64,000 nt of DNA from Pseudolabrys sp. (GCA_029980465.1 JARYIJ010000001.1:124001-188000), one strand, 5' to 3'. Positions 54,891-63,663 are shown, counted from the first letter of the stretch. Notes: generated by a model from the sequence alone, not told the origin. Numbers and translations: made by a program.

Positions 54891-55496
54891 ATGTTTTACG
54901 ACACCCGCACCGGCGAGCGTCCGCTCAAGCACGATCCCTTCAAGGCGATCGTCGCGCCGCGGCCGGTCGGATGGATCACCTCGATCAGCGCAAGGGGCGA
55001 GGTCAATCTCGCGCCCTACTCCTACTTCAACGGCGTGCTGAGCCGGCCGAACCTCGTGATGTTCTCGAGCGAAGGCTTCAAGGACTCGGTGTCGAACGTG
55101 CGCGAGACCGGGGAATTTGTCTGCAATCTCGCGACCTGGGATTTGCGCGAGGCGATGAACGCGACGTCGGCGCCCTTGCCGCACGGCGTCAACGAGATGG
55201 AGCGCGCCGGCCTCAAGCCCGCGCCGTCGAAGCTGGTGAAGCCGCCGCGCGTCGCCGACGCCCCCTGCGCGCTCGAATGCAAGCTGCTGCAGATCGTTCC
55301 GCTCAACGACCTCGACGGCACCGTGCTCGACGGCCATGTCGTGATCGGCCAGGTCGTCGGCGTCCACATCGATGACCGCTTCATCAAGGACGGCAAGGTC
55401 GATACCGCGGCGATGAAGCCGATCGCGCGCTGCGGCTATCTTGACGAATATGCCGTCGTCGAAAGCCTCTTCCGTATGACGCGACCCACGGCCTGA
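54891..55496 (+). CDS. Flavin reductase family protein
   Basis: 201 residues from ATG 54891 (MFYDTRTGERPLKHDPFKA). A flavin-reductase-like FMN-binding split barrel: AIVAPRPVGWITSISARGEV, NLAPYSYFNGVLSRPNLVMF and DSVSNVRETGEFVCNLAT. Member of the DIM6/NTAB-like group; flavin-dependent reduction of an unknown substrate. It is coupled with the nitroreductase gene upstream. Confidence 0.9.
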   Translation: MFYDTRTGERPLKHDPFKAIVAPRPVGWITSISARGEVNLAPYSYFNGVLSRPNLVMFSSEGFKDSVSNVRETGEFVCNLATWDLREAMNATSAPLPHGVNEMERAGLKPAPSKLVKPPRVADAPCALECKLLQIVPLNDLDGTVLDGHVVIGQVVGVHIDDRFIKDGKVDTAAMKPIARCGYLDEYAVVESLFRMTRPTA

Positions 55497-55621
55497 TCTA
55501 TCTTTTCGAGAGCAAACCATTTGGTCATGGTTCCGTCACATAATTTCAGCACGGCTCTGAATGAGATCCGGGCAATGAACTTGTCGGGCTGAGAATCCCG
55601 CCGGAGAATTGCCTTGCGGGA

Positions 55622-56647
55622 GTGAGACCGTTGGTTTTCGAGGGGTTGTTCGCGCGCAAGAACGCGGATCGCGCGGCCGATGCCGCCGCGAACGGCGACA
55701 CCAAGCCGGTGCGGCCGAGCATCGGCCTGGCGCTCGGCGGCGGCGCGGCCCGCGGCTTTGCCCATATCGGCGTCCTGCGTACGCTGATCGCCAACGGTAT
55801 CGTCCCCGACGTCATTGTCGGAACGTCGATCGGCGCGGTGGTCGGCGGCTGTTATGCCGCGGGCCAGCTCGATTCATTCGAGGATTGGGGCCGCAAGCTC
55901 ACCTCGCGCGGCATGCTGCGCTATCTCGACGTCAGCCTGTCAGGCGCCGGCTTGATCGGCGGCAAGCCGCTGGCCCATCAGCTCGACGCCGCCCTCAACG
56001 AGGCGCGCATCGAGACTTTGCCGATCCGCTTTGCCGCGATCGCAACAGAGTTCAGCACCGGCCACGAAATCTGGCTCACCTACGGCCGCCTCGTCGACGC
56101 GCTGCGCGCCTCCTATGCCCTTCCCGGTATCTTCCCGCCGGTCAAGATCGGCGGCCGCTGGCTGGTCGACGGCGCGCTCGTCAATCCGGTCCCGGTCTCG
56201 GCGGCGCGCGCGCTCGGCGCGCGGATCGTCATCGCCGTCCATCTCAACGCCGACCTGAGCGGCCGCGGCACCGTGATCTCCAGCCACGGCTCTAACGACG
56301 CCGACGAGCCGGCGCCAAACGGCGAGAGCAACGGACGGCGCGGTATCGGCCACTCGGCGATACGCCGCATCTTCGGCAACCGGGAACGGCCCGGCATCCC
56401 AACCGTGATGGTCGAGGCGTTCAACGTCATGCAGGATCGCATCACGCGTTCGCGCATGGCCGGCGACCCTCCGGACGTCCTGATTGCGCCCAAGGTCGGA
56501 CCGGTCGGCTGGTTCGATTTCCAGCGCGGCGCCGAAACGATCGCACTGGGCGTCCAGGCGACCGAGAAGACGCTGCCGGAGATCAACGACACGATCGCGG
56601 CCCTGACGACGCCGAACGCGCCTCCGGTCGACAACGCGGTCAAGTAA
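55622..56647 (+). CDS. Patatin-like phospholipase (RssA-type)
   Basis: 341 residues from GTG 55622. The catalytic elements of patatin are all present: GLALGGGAARGFAHIG (oxyanion loop), VIVGTSIGAVVGG (nucleophile Ser in GTSIG) and WLVDGALVNPVPVS (the Asp of D-G-A). The C-terminal portion (about 225-341) is variable. Serine lipid hydrolase, likely cytoplasmic or membrane-associated. It stands alone. Confidence 0.92.
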   Translation: MRPLVFEGLFARKNADRAADAAANGDTKPVRPSIGLALGGGAARGFAHIGVLRTLIANGIVPDVIVGTSIGAVVGGCYAAGQLDSFEDWGRKLTSRGMLRYLDVSLSGAGLIGGKPLAHQLDAALNEARIETLPIRFAAIATEFSTGHEIWLTYGRLVDALRASYALPGIFPPVKIGGRWLVDGALVNPVPVSAARALGARIVIAVHLNADLSGRGTVISSHGSNDADEPAPNGESNGRRGIGHSAIRRIFGNRERPGIPTVMVEAFNVMQDRITRSRMAGDPPDVLIAPKVGPVGWFDFQRGAETIALGVQATEKTLPEINDTIAALTTPNAPPVDNAVK

Positions 56648-56655
56648 CCGCCGCG

Positions 56656-57087
56656 TCAGGCGATCTGGATATAGCCGCGCATCGCTTCGGATTCGCGCTC
56701 CATCTCGTCGACGCGCTGCTTCACGACGTCGCCGATCGAGATGATGCCGATCAGCTCGCCGCGGTCGAGCACCGGCATGTGCCTGAACTTGCCGGCCGTC
56801 ATGCGCTCCATGATCGAGGGGATCGACTCGTCGCCGGTGCAGTTCGCGACCTTGCGCGTCATCGCACGGCTGACCGGCTCGTCGAGCGCTTGCGCGCCGC
56901 GCGCGGCCATCGCCTGCACGATGTCACGCTCCGACAGGATGCCGACGACCCGCCGCTCGGCGCCGAGCACCAGCACCGCGCCGATCCGGTGCTGGGCCAG
57001 CAGGGCCGTCGCGGCGCGCAGTGTCGCCGTCGGTTCGATGGAAATGATGTCGCCGCCCTTGGCGGCCAGGATTGACGTCACAGTCAT
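56656..57087 (-). CDS. CBS-domain protein
   Basis: 143 residues from ATG 57087 (MTVTSILAAKGGDIISIEP). A pair of CBS repeats: LRAATALLAQHRIGAVLVLG through GILSERDIVQAMAARG, and IPSIMERMTAGKFRHMPVLD through GIISIGDVVKQRVDEME. Such two-CBS proteins bind adenine nucleotides and sense energy state. It converges on the patatin gene. Confidence 0.93.
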   Translation of the reverse strand: MTVTSILAAKGGDIISIEPTATLRAATALLAQHRIGAVLVLGAERRVVGILSERDIVQAMAARGAQALDEPVSRAMTRKVANCTGDESIPSIMERMTAGKFRHMPVLDRGELIGIISIGDVVKQRVDEMERESEAMRGYIQIA

Positions 57088-57196
57088 GGCAGCCTCCAAA
57101 CATGCGGGCTCGATCGCCCGCGTGCCGGAAAACGCTCCTGCCGGCGCTCCTGTTCCGTCAAGTCAGCGATGCTGCCGGATCGTGCGATGCAGCAAA

Positions 57197-57958
57197 TCAG
57201 GTGGACGGCGACATGCGCCGGGCATCCGGGTCGAACAGCGAAAACAACAGCAGGCCGGCGACGAAGCCGCCGATATGCGCCTGCCACGCCACCGGTTCAT
57301 TGGCGCCGCTGAGGGGAATCGAGGCGGTGCCGAAAATCACGTTGATACCGAGCCAGACGACCAGGAACAGCATCACGCGTGGGTCGCGCAGCACGCCGAC
57401 GAGCGGCAGCGCCGGCACGTGATAGGCCGCGGCGTCGTTGTCGCGCCAGAAGCCGAGCGGTCCGCCGCGCTGAAACGCGAAGCGCATCGCGCCCGCCATC
57501 GTGCCGGAGATCGCGGCCGAGGCGCCGATGACCGCGCTGTTCTCGCCGTTGTGCGTCATCAGATGGGCGAGCGCGCCGGCCGCCGCGGTCACCACGAAGA
57601 ACAAGAGGAACCGCGCGGTGCCGAAGCGGCGCGCGACCGCGCTGCCGAAGGGCAGAAACCAGATCGTATTCACGCCGAGGTGCACCCAACTGCCGTGGAT
57701 GAAGGCGTAGGTGACGAAGGTCCAGATCTCGGCGCCGAACCCGCCCGGCAACGCGCCGTCCGGCAGCAGCGTGCTGTCGTAGCGTGTCGGGATGAACGCG
57801 AACATTGCGTCGAAATAATCGCGATCGAAATCCGACAGCACGTATTCGCGAACCAGATGGACCGCGACAAACGAGGCAATCAACGCAACGATGACGCCGG
57901 GAATATTGAAGATAGGTTCGCGCTGTGAGGCCACGGGAAGTCCAATCGTGACCGCCAC
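57197..57958 (-). CDS. Rhomboid-family intramembrane serine protease
   Basis: 253 residues from a GTG start. About seven predicted membrane helices. The catalytic Ser is in AVIGASAAISGTMAGA (G-x-S), the catalytic His in VAWQAHIGGFVAG, and WVHLGVNTIWFLPFGSA supplies the conserved His and Asn. It cleaves within membrane helices of unknown substrates. Adjacent to a CBS protein, with no obvious functional link. Confidence 0.92.
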   Translation of the reverse strand: MAVTIGLPVASQREPIFNIPGVIVALIASFVAVHLVREYVLSDFDRDYFDAMFAFIPTRYDSTLLPDGALPGGFGAEIWTFVTYAFIHGSWVHLGVNTIWFLPFGSAVARRFGTARFLLFFVVTAAAGALAHLMTHNGENSAVIGASAAISGTMAGAMRFAFQRGGPLGFWRDNDAAAYHVPALPLVGVLRDPRVMLFLVVWLGINVIFGTASIPLSGANEPVAWQAHIGGFVAGLLLFSLFDPDARRMSPST

Positions 57959-58355
57959 TTAGGCCGCTTCATGGCCGGCGGGCAAGCCGCAAATGCACGC
58001 AGGCCCATCAAGAAAAAAGGGGGGCTCTCGCCCTCCTCGAAGCCGGTCGCAGGTCCGATCGCGCCTCGCGGCGCCGGTCACGTCCCTACCCTCCCCAGGC
58101 TACTCAGTTGTGCCGCCGTCGCCTCGATCTCTGCCGGCAACGGCTGCCGTGTGGATCGGTTGCGACTCTACGCAGATCTCCACGCAGCGCAATTCGCTTC
58201 GCATCTTAACACTAATTCCACTCGTCCCCTGTGGACGGCGCGCGACGGCACAACGGCTGCTTCGTATCCGGCGTCGCGGCGCCAGACCGGCGCGATTGTC
58301 TCGCCCGGAGACACCGCAGCCGGCTCGTGTCCCGCCACGGAACAGGTGGCTTGCC
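57959..58355. other. Intergenic stretch without a supported gene
   Basis: About 400 bp between the divergent rhomboid and PAS_5 genes. The PAS_5 frame remains open far upstream, but the predicted residues are Arg/Ser-rich and unlike its protein, so they are not counted. I see no tRNA, strong hairpin or clear promoter in it. Confidence 0.4.
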
Positions 58356-58958
58356 ATGAAACAGAGTTCGACGCGCGATTTGTTTGCCTACTGGACCAGG
58401 CAGAAAGGCAGCCGCCCGGCCCCGGCGCGCGGCGACATCGACCCGGCGGCGATCCGGCACGCGCTCGGCGACATCTTCATCCTCGCCGCCGATTTCACCG
58501 AGGAGCAGCGGTTCCGCCTCGCCGGCACGCGCGTCTGCGCGTTGTTCGATCGCGAGCTCAAGGGCGAAGCCTTCGCGCCGCTATGGGCGGAAGCGAGCCG
58601 GACCGATTTCAAGATGATGCTGACCGAGGTGATCTCCGAGCAGACCGGCTTTGTCGCCGGCGTCACCGGCCGCAATGCCGGGGGCGAGACGACCGAGCTC
58701 GAACTGCTGCTGCTGCCGCTCGCCCGTCAGGGCCTCGCGCGGGTGCGCGCGATCGGCGCCATGGTGGCGCTCGAGCGCCCGTTCTGGCTCGGCGCCAAGC
58801 CACTGACGGCGTTGACGCTCGGAACGGTGCGGCATCTCAACGCCGAGACCGGACAGCCGGAGGTCCGCAAGCTCGCGCCGCCGCCGGCAAAATTCAGCGT
58901 GCGCCGCGGCTTCATGGTCTATCAGGGCGGCCGCGCCGACCGGCCGAAAGCTGGCTAA
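58356..58958 (+). CDS. PAS_5-family (DUF1457) protein
   Basis: 200 residues from ATG 58356 (MKQSSTRDLFAYWTRQKG). The PAS_5 pattern WTRQKGSRPAPARGDIDPAA, IRHALGDIFILAADFTEEQR and FRLAGTRVCALFDRELKGE is typical of small alphaproteobacterial proteins with no attached enzyme. It probably senses or binds a ligand. It is followed 65 bp later by a double PilZ protein on the same strand. Confidence 0.88.
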   Translation: MKQSSTRDLFAYWTRQKGSRPAPARGDIDPAAIRHALGDIFILAADFTEEQRFRLAGTRVCALFDRELKGEAFAPLWAEASRTDFKMMLTEVISEQTGFVAGVTGRNAGGETTELELLLLPLARQGLARVRAIGAMVALERPFWLGAKPLTALTLGTVRHLNAETGQPEVRKLAPPPAKFSVRRGFMVYQGGRADRPKAG

Positions 58959-59023
58959 CGAAGCGTTAACTGTGACTGCCTAGGGTTTCGGTTCAGACAC
59001 CCGCTTGGGGACTCCGGCCCTCG

Positions 59024-59647
59024 ATGGCGTTCGCGTCAGCCAAACCGAAATTCCTGCCGCTCGCCGAAGAGCGGCGCATGCATCAGCGCGTCAAGGTCAA
59101 TCTCCTTGGCCGCTACATGCTCGCGGACCGGCAAGAATATCCTTGCCAGGTCATTAATATGTCGCCCGGCGGCATGGCCGTCATCGCGCCGATCTCGGGC
59201 CAACCCGGCGAACGGGTGATCGCCTACGTCGATCATCTCGGCCGTCTCGAAGGCAACATCGCGCGCGTCTTCCAGAACGGCTTCGCCATGACGATCGCCG
59301 CCACGACGCGCAAGCGCGACAAGCTGGCGGCGCAACTCACCTGGCTCGCCAACCGCCATATCCTCAACCTCCCGGAAGACCGCCGCCACGGCCGTTACAC
59401 GCCGCGCAATCCGGTCGCCCGGCTGATCCTGCCGGACGGCAACAACGTGGCGTGCCGCGTGATCGACCTGTCGCAATCGGGCGCCGCGATTACCATCGCC
59501 GACGAGCTGCGGCCGGAGGTCGGCTCCGCCGTGACCATCGGCAAGACACCGGCGCGGGTCGTGCGCCACATCGAAAACGGCTTCGCCGTCGAGTTCACCC
59601 GGCTTCAGCACCCGGACTTTCTCGAAGACAACGTCACCGGCGGGTAA
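59024..59647 (+). CDS. Tandem PilZ-domain protein
   Basis: 207 residues with two PilZ units: the first with ERRMHQRVKVNLLGRYML and NMSPGGMAV (the R-x-x-x-R and N-x-S-x-x-G elements), the second with RRHGRYTPRNPVARLIL and DLSQSGAAI. PilZ domains bind c-di-GMP; the first has the better match. It lies between the PAS_5 protein and the LapG-like protease, so c-di-GMP-linked surface control is plausible. Confidence 0.87.
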   Translation: MAFASAKPKFLPLAEERRMHQRVKVNLLGRYMLADRQEYPCQVINMSPGGMAVIAPISGQPGERVIAYVDHLGRLEGNIARVFQNGFAMTIAATTRKRDKLAAQLTWLANRHILNLPEDRRHGRYTPRNPVARLILPDGNNVACRVIDLSQSGAAITIADELRPEVGSAVTIGKTPARVVRHIENGFAVEFTRLQHPDFLEDNVTGG

Positions 59648-59970
59648 ACGCCGGACCGCTTGAAAGGCGGCCCGGGCCGTCATCACGGCCCCGCTGCACG
59701 CATCTTTGCCCATGCACCTCTGCCCGCCGCGCGGTTAATGACGGCCGCGTGCATGGCTGAAAACGCCCTGTCCGGCCGCCGACGCAGCCTTAATGCCTAA
59801 AATTTTAATCGAATAGTATTCGTTACAATTTGAGCCAAATTCATCTCAGTATTTCGAAATATTAGCCGCGTCATTTACTTGCTTTAGCTTCAAAGTACAT
59901 CGCTCAACTTAGCCGGACACCAAAATCTTTGTGCGAAACGTGGCCCCGATACGGGGAAAAGGGGCCACAA
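59648..59970. other. AT-rich intergenic region upstream of the cysteine peptidase
   Basis: About 320 bp without a gene. Positions 59790-59905 are markedly AT-rich against the GC-rich surroundings and include the palindrome CGAATA-G-TATTCG (59810-59822). It probably contains the promoter and regulatory site for the LapG-like gene. Confidence 0.4.
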
Positions 59971-60603
59971 ATGGCAGGGCGTTTCAAACAGGGTGGATTG
60001 GCCGGGGCGTGCGTGCTCGCCCTGGTCGTGATGGGGAGCGTTTCAACCGCGCAGGCTGCGGGCATCCAGCCGACGCGGTTCGCGGAGGTCGGCGAAGTCA
60101 CGCGCGCGCCGATCGGCTGGGTCGAGTTCTGCATCCGCTACAAGGGCGAGTGCAACACGCATCCGTCCGAGCCGCGCGACGTGGTGCTGAGTCCGAAGGC
60201 CTGGACCGATCTCGTCCGCGTCAACAATTACATCAACGATATCGTCAAGCCGATGACCGACCTCGAGCACTGGGGCGTCGTCGAGCAGTGGGATTATCCG
60301 GACGACGGCTACGGCGACTGCGAGGACTACGCGCTCGCCAAGCGCCGCATGCTCATCAAGGCCGGCTGGCCGCGCGAGGCGCTGCTGATCACGGTGGTGC
60401 GCGACAAGCAGAACGAGGGCCACGCCGTTCTCACGGTCAAGACCGACAAGGGCGAGTACATCCTCGACAACGAGGAATCCGGCATCCTGCTGTGGTCGAA
60501 GACCGGCTACCACTTCGTCAAACGTCAATCGCAGGGCGACCCGAATGTATGGGTCGAGCTGGGCGAGCCGCACAACCCTCCGATGGCGGTGTCGGCACGC
60601 TGA
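59971..60603 (+). CDS. Transglutaminase-like cysteine peptidase (BTLCP / LapG-like)
   Basis: 210 residues from ATG 59971 (MAGRFKQGGLAGACVLALVV), with a signal peptide to about AQAAG. The papain-like triad is visible: C117 in DGYGDCEDYALAKR, H151 in NEGHAVLTV and D166 in YILDNEES. Members of this family include LapG, which cleaves surface adhesins under c-di-GMP control. No LapD or large adhesin gene is in the window. A start 14 codons upstream would lack the proper signal-peptide position. Confidence 0.9.
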   Translation: MAGRFKQGGLAGACVLALVVMGSVSTAQAAGIQPTRFAEVGEVTRAPIGWVEFCIRYKGECNTHPSEPRDVVLSPKAWTDLVRVNNYINDIVKPMTDLEHWGVVEQWDYPDDGYGDCEDYALAKRRMLIKAGWPREALLITVVRDKQNEGHAVLTVKTDKGEYILDNEESGILLWSKTGYHFVKRQSQGDPNVWVELGEPHNPPMAVSAR

Positions 60604-60690
60604 ACAATCATCCGGAGGGGTGGACAGAAATCTGAGATCGCGCTCCCGGTCACGTCCCCACCCCTCCCCGTCCCCAGACCGGGTTCGCGA

Positions 60691-60728
60691 GCGGCCGGCC
60701 CCTTCCCCAGGGGGCCGGCCGCACCTTT
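60691..60728 (+). terminator. Terminator after the LapG-like gene
   Basis: Perfect 12-bp stem GCGGCCGGCCCC/GGGGCCGGCCGC (60691-60702 and 60711-60722, loop of 8 nt), followed by ACCTTTCC. GC-rich with a weak T-run, lying 88 bp after the stop codon. Confidence 0.6.
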
Positions 60729-60736
60729 CCAGGTGC

Positions 60737-60917
60737 TATAGCCGTTTCGCTTTTAGTGAAAATGGGACTCGTCATTGCCGGGCAACCGGGTCCGCGCGAA
60801 GCGCGGCCCGGTCGTAAACTTGACCCGGCAATCCATCCTTTCGAAATGACTCATTTTTTGATAGATGCGCGGGTCAAGCCCGCGCATGACGATTCCGAAC
60901 AAATCTGAACCGCTTTA
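60737..60917. repeat. ~181-bp intergenic repeat, copy 1
   Basis: Shares about 93% identity with 63482-63663. It has the internal hairpin CCGCGC-GAA-GCGCGG, ATTGCCGGG-type palindromes and short terminal inverted similarity (TATAGCCGTTTCG at the left, TAAAGCGGTTCAG on the opposite strand at the right). Its right end coincides with the stop codon of the gamma-carbonic-anhydrase gene. Confidence 0.85.
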
Positions 60918-61445
60918 GCCGATCCGCTTCAGCTTCTTCGGGTAAAGCTTGGAGCGCTGCACGTAGACATCGGCGCCTTCGCGGATCAGCTCGATGGCCT
61001 TGTCGTCGAGCGTGCGGATCACGCGTGCCGGCGCGCCGACGATCAGCGAGTTGTCCGGAAAGCTCTTGCGCTCGGTGACGACGGCGCCGGCGCCGACCAG
61101 ACAATTGTTGCCGATCTTCGAGCCGTTGAGCATCACGGCATTCATGCCGATCAGGCAGTTATCGCCGATGGTGCAGCCGTGCAGCATCACGAGATGGCCG
61201 ATCACGCAATTCGCGCCGATCGTCAGCGGGAAGCCCGGATCGGTATGCAACACGCAATTGTCCTGGATCTGCGAGCGTTCGCCGAGCTCGATCCATTCAT
61301 TGTCGCCACGCAATACCGCGCCGAACCAGACGCTCGAATCTTTCCTGAGGCGCACGCGGCCGATCACCGCCGCGCTGTCGGCCACATAAAAATCTTCGGC
61401 ATCGGGAAGTTCGGGCGCCTGCCCGTCAAGCTCGTAGATCGCCAT
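60915..61445 (-). CDS. Gamma-carbonic anhydrase family protein
   Basis: 176 residues from ATG 61445 (MAIYELDGQAPELPDAED). A left-handed beta-helix hexapeptide protein with the three zinc-type histidines H67 (VLHTD), H84 and H89 (IGHLVMLHGC) of the YrdA/PaaY/gamma-CA family. Catalysis of CO2 hydration is not certain for this subgroup. Its stop codon is the boundary of repeat copy 1. Confidence 0.93.
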   Translation of the reverse strand: MAIYELDGQAPELPDAEDFYVADSAAVIGRVRLRKDSSVWFGAVLRGDNEWIELGERSQIQDNCVLHTDPGFPLTIGANCVIGHLVMLHGCTIGDNCLIGMNAVMLNGSKIGNNCLVGAGAVVTERKSFPDNSLIVGAPARVIRTLDDKAIELIREGADVYVQRSKLYPKKLKRIG

Positions 61446-61502
61446 TCGTCCTCCGCTCAATCGCGGGCGACACTGGCACGGCACGCAAAAACTGAGAAGC
61501 GG

Positions 61503-61838
61503 CTACGCGTGGAGAAGTCCGGCGACGCGCAACATCGTCACCACGATGGTACCCGACATCAGGCTCCAGAAGCCGGAGATCACGGTCGCCAGCGCCACGA
61601 ACTCGAAACGGCGGCTCTGGTCGTACATCGCGCCAAGAACGGTGTTGCGCATGATGAGGAACGGCGCCGCGAACAGCAGCACCGGAATGGCGGCGAAGGC
61701 CTTGGCGCTTGCGCCCTTGTTAAGCTGGCTGAAGCTCGGCAGCTTGTTGGTGGCGAGCTGGTAGCCGGTGGTGAAGGATCCGGCGACGGCGAAGCCGAGC
61801 GCAACGGCGATCAGGTTCTGCAGGGATTGAAGTGTCAT
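61503..61838 (-). CDS. Small integral membrane protein of unknown function
   Basis: 111 residues from ATG 61838 (MTLQSLQNLIAVALGFAVAG). Three hydrophobic helices (about 5-22, 42-62 and 75-105) with a short charged loop between. It resembles small conserved membrane proteins of Rhizobiales (DUF6949-like, by memory). It lies 57 bp upstream of the carbonic anhydrase gene on the same strand. No function can be assigned. Confidence 0.7.
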   Translation of the reverse strand: MTLQSLQNLIAVALGFAVAGSFTTGYQLATNKLPSFSQLNKGASAKAFAAIPVLLFAAPFLIMRNTVLGAMYDQSRRFEFVALATVISGFWSLMSGTIVVTMLRVAGLLHA

Positions 61839-62010
61839 GCCGGGTCTCACGCGTGCGACCCCGGCATGGTGGCAGGCGCTCCCCGCACCCGCCACCAAAT
61901 CCTTAAGAAAAGGTAAACGCCGACGGATTGAATGAAATGCCGCCGGTTCGTCGACCCCACGCCGCGTGCCGTGGCATCATCACGACTGATTCGCGTGGGA
62001 GAACAATGAG

Positions 62011-62721
62011 ATGGCGCATGTGTCGGCGGACCGTCCTGCGGCGCGGCGGAAGCGGCGCGGCCACGGACCGCTTTACGCCCCGTTCCTGCTGTTCGTCGCG
62101 CTGACGCTCGTCGCGGCCGGCTACGTCGCCTACGTGCTGTGGCCGCGCTGGCCGGACGCCCCGGTGTCGCTGCAGGCGCCGGCCCTGCCGATCGTGATCG
62201 GCGGCGAAATGTTCAACATCGAGCCGGCCGCCATTCGCCAGGACGTGCAGCGCCATTCGGGAACGCAGCCACGGGTCGATCTCGATTACCTCTGGCCGTC
62301 GCTGCGGCCACCGGACCAAAGCGACCGTCCCGCCATCGACAAACCGGTCGATCCGAACGCACGACTTTTCGTCACGATCGCGCAGGCCGATGCGACGCTC
62401 GATCCACTCGAGCGCATCAAGACGATCTATCCGCGTTATCTCGCCGGCGACGTCGACGCGCGCAGCGACGGCCTGGCGATCCGCGCCTTTCGGGACGGCA
62501 CGCCCTATCAGGGCGAAGACCTCTTCTACGACGAGGCGGCTCCGGAAAGCTTCGTGGCGCGCTGCTCGCGCACCGGCGTCGGCAACGCCGGTATGTGCCT
62601 CTCCGAGCGCCGCATCGGCCGCGCCGACATCACGATGCGCTTTCCGCGCGACTGGCTCGGCAACTGGAAGGCCATTCCCGACGGCCTCAACCGGCTGATC
62701 GCCCGGCTGCATCCGCAATAA
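62011..62721 (+). CDS. Membrane-anchored protein of unknown function
   Basis: 236 residues: a basic N-terminus (RPAARRKRRGHGP), one membrane helix (about 23-45, APFLLFVALTLVAAGYVAYV) and a large extracytoplasmic domain with FVARCSRTGVGNAGMCLSER, whose two Cys may form a disulfide. It looks like an envelope protein with a signal anchor. No family recognised. Confidence 0.75.
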   Translation: MAHVSADRPAARRKRRGHGPLYAPFLLFVALTLVAAGYVAYVLWPRWPDAPVSLQAPALPIVIGGEMFNIEPAAIRQDVQRHSGTQPRVDLDYLWPSLRPPDQSDRPAIDKPVDPNARLFVTIAQADATLDPLERIKTIYPRYLAGDVDARSDGLAIRAFRDGTPYQGEDLFYDEAAPESFVARCSRTGVGNAGMCLSERRIGRADITMRFPRDWLGNWKAIPDGLNRLIARLHPQ

Positions 62722-62752
62722 TCGCCAGCGACGGCCGCGCGGCGGAGGATTC

Positions 62753-63484
62753 ATGGCGCAAAATATCTATGACGATCCTGCATTCTTCGCCGCCTACACG
62801 CAGTTGCGGCGGCAAGTCATCGGACTCGATGGCGCGCCAGAATGGCCGACGGTCCGCGCGATGCTGCCGCCCCGTCTTGCCGGCATGCGAGTTCTGGACC
62901 TCGGCTGCGGCTTCGGCTGGTTCTCGCGCTGGGCGCGACAGAACGGCGCCGCGTCGGTTCTCGGCATCGATCTGTCGGAGAACATGGTTGCTCGCGCCAG
63001 GGCAATGACGTCGGATGACGCGATTGAGTATCGGATCGCGGATCTCGATCACCTCGACCTGGATGAGAACGCATTCGATCTCGCCCACAGCTCGCTTGCC
63101 TTGCATTACATCGTGGATTTCGACCGCCTGACTCGGACCATTCACCGGGCGCTCAATGCCGGTGGCCATTTTGTTTTCACCATCGAGCACCCGATCTTCA
63201 TGGCGCCGAAACGGCCGGGCTGGTCTGTCGATTCGGATGGCCGCCGCACTTGGCCGATTTCCGACTATTCGCGCGAGGGCTCGCGCACGACCGACTGGCT
63301 GCGCAAGGGGGTGGTCAAATACCACCGCACGCTCGCCACGACGCTGAATACGCTTCTGCGACAAGGCTTCACGATATGCCAAGTCGAAGAATTCGCGCCG
63401 ACACCGGCGCAGGTCGCGGCCGAACCAGAACTTGCCGCCGAGATAGAGCGCCCGGCGTTTCTGATGGTGTCGGCCCGGCGTTAA
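62753..63484 (+). CDS. Class I SAM-dependent methyltransferase
   Basis: 243 residues. Rossmann-fold methyltransferase motifs: VLDLGCGFGWFSRWAR (SAM-binding motif I), GIDLSENMVARARAMT, and DLAHSSLALHYIVDFDRLTR with HRALNAGGHFVFTIEHP (motif III region). The substrate is unknown; it resembles ubiquinone/menaquinone or small-molecule methyltransferases. Its stop codon TAA is the first base triplet of repeat copy 2. It lies 31 bp after the membrane-anchored gene and is probably co-transcribed. Confidence 0.88.
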   Translation: MAQNIYDDPAFFAAYTQLRRQVIGLDGAPEWPTVRAMLPPRLAGMRVLDLGCGFGWFSRWARQNGAASVLGIDLSENMVARARAMTSDDAIEYRIADLDHLDLDENAFDLAHSSLALHYIVDFDRLTRTIHRALNAGGHFVFTIEHPIFMAPKRPGWSVDSDGRRTWPISDYSREGSRTTDWLRKGVVKYHRTLATTLNTLLRQGFTICQVEEFAPTPAQVAAEPELAAEIERPAFLMVSARR

Positions 63485-63663
63485 AGCCGTTTCGCTTTTG
63501 GTGAAAATGGGACTCGTCCATTGCCGGGCAACCGGGTCCGTGCGAAGCACGGCCCGGTCGTAAACTTGACCCGGCAATCCATCGTTTTGAAATGACTCAT
63601 TTTTTGATAGATGAGCGGGTCAAGCCCGCGCATGACGATTCCGAGCAAACCTGAACCGCTCTA
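63482..63663. repeat. ~182-bp intergenic repeat, copy 2
   Basis: Same element as 60737-60917, same orientation, about 11 substitutions and one indel. The left end TAAAGCC is at the same time the stop codon of the methyltransferase. The right end CTA is the complement of the DUF3126-like gene's stop codon. The internal hairpin has CCGTGC-GAA-GCACGG, a compensatory change relative to copy 1. Confidence 0.85.

Noticed and set aside
57993..58355. Upstream extension of the PAS_5 protein by about 120 codons
   Set aside because: Composition is unlike the PAS domain (Arg/Ser/Pro-rich), and the ATG at 58356 fits the family start.
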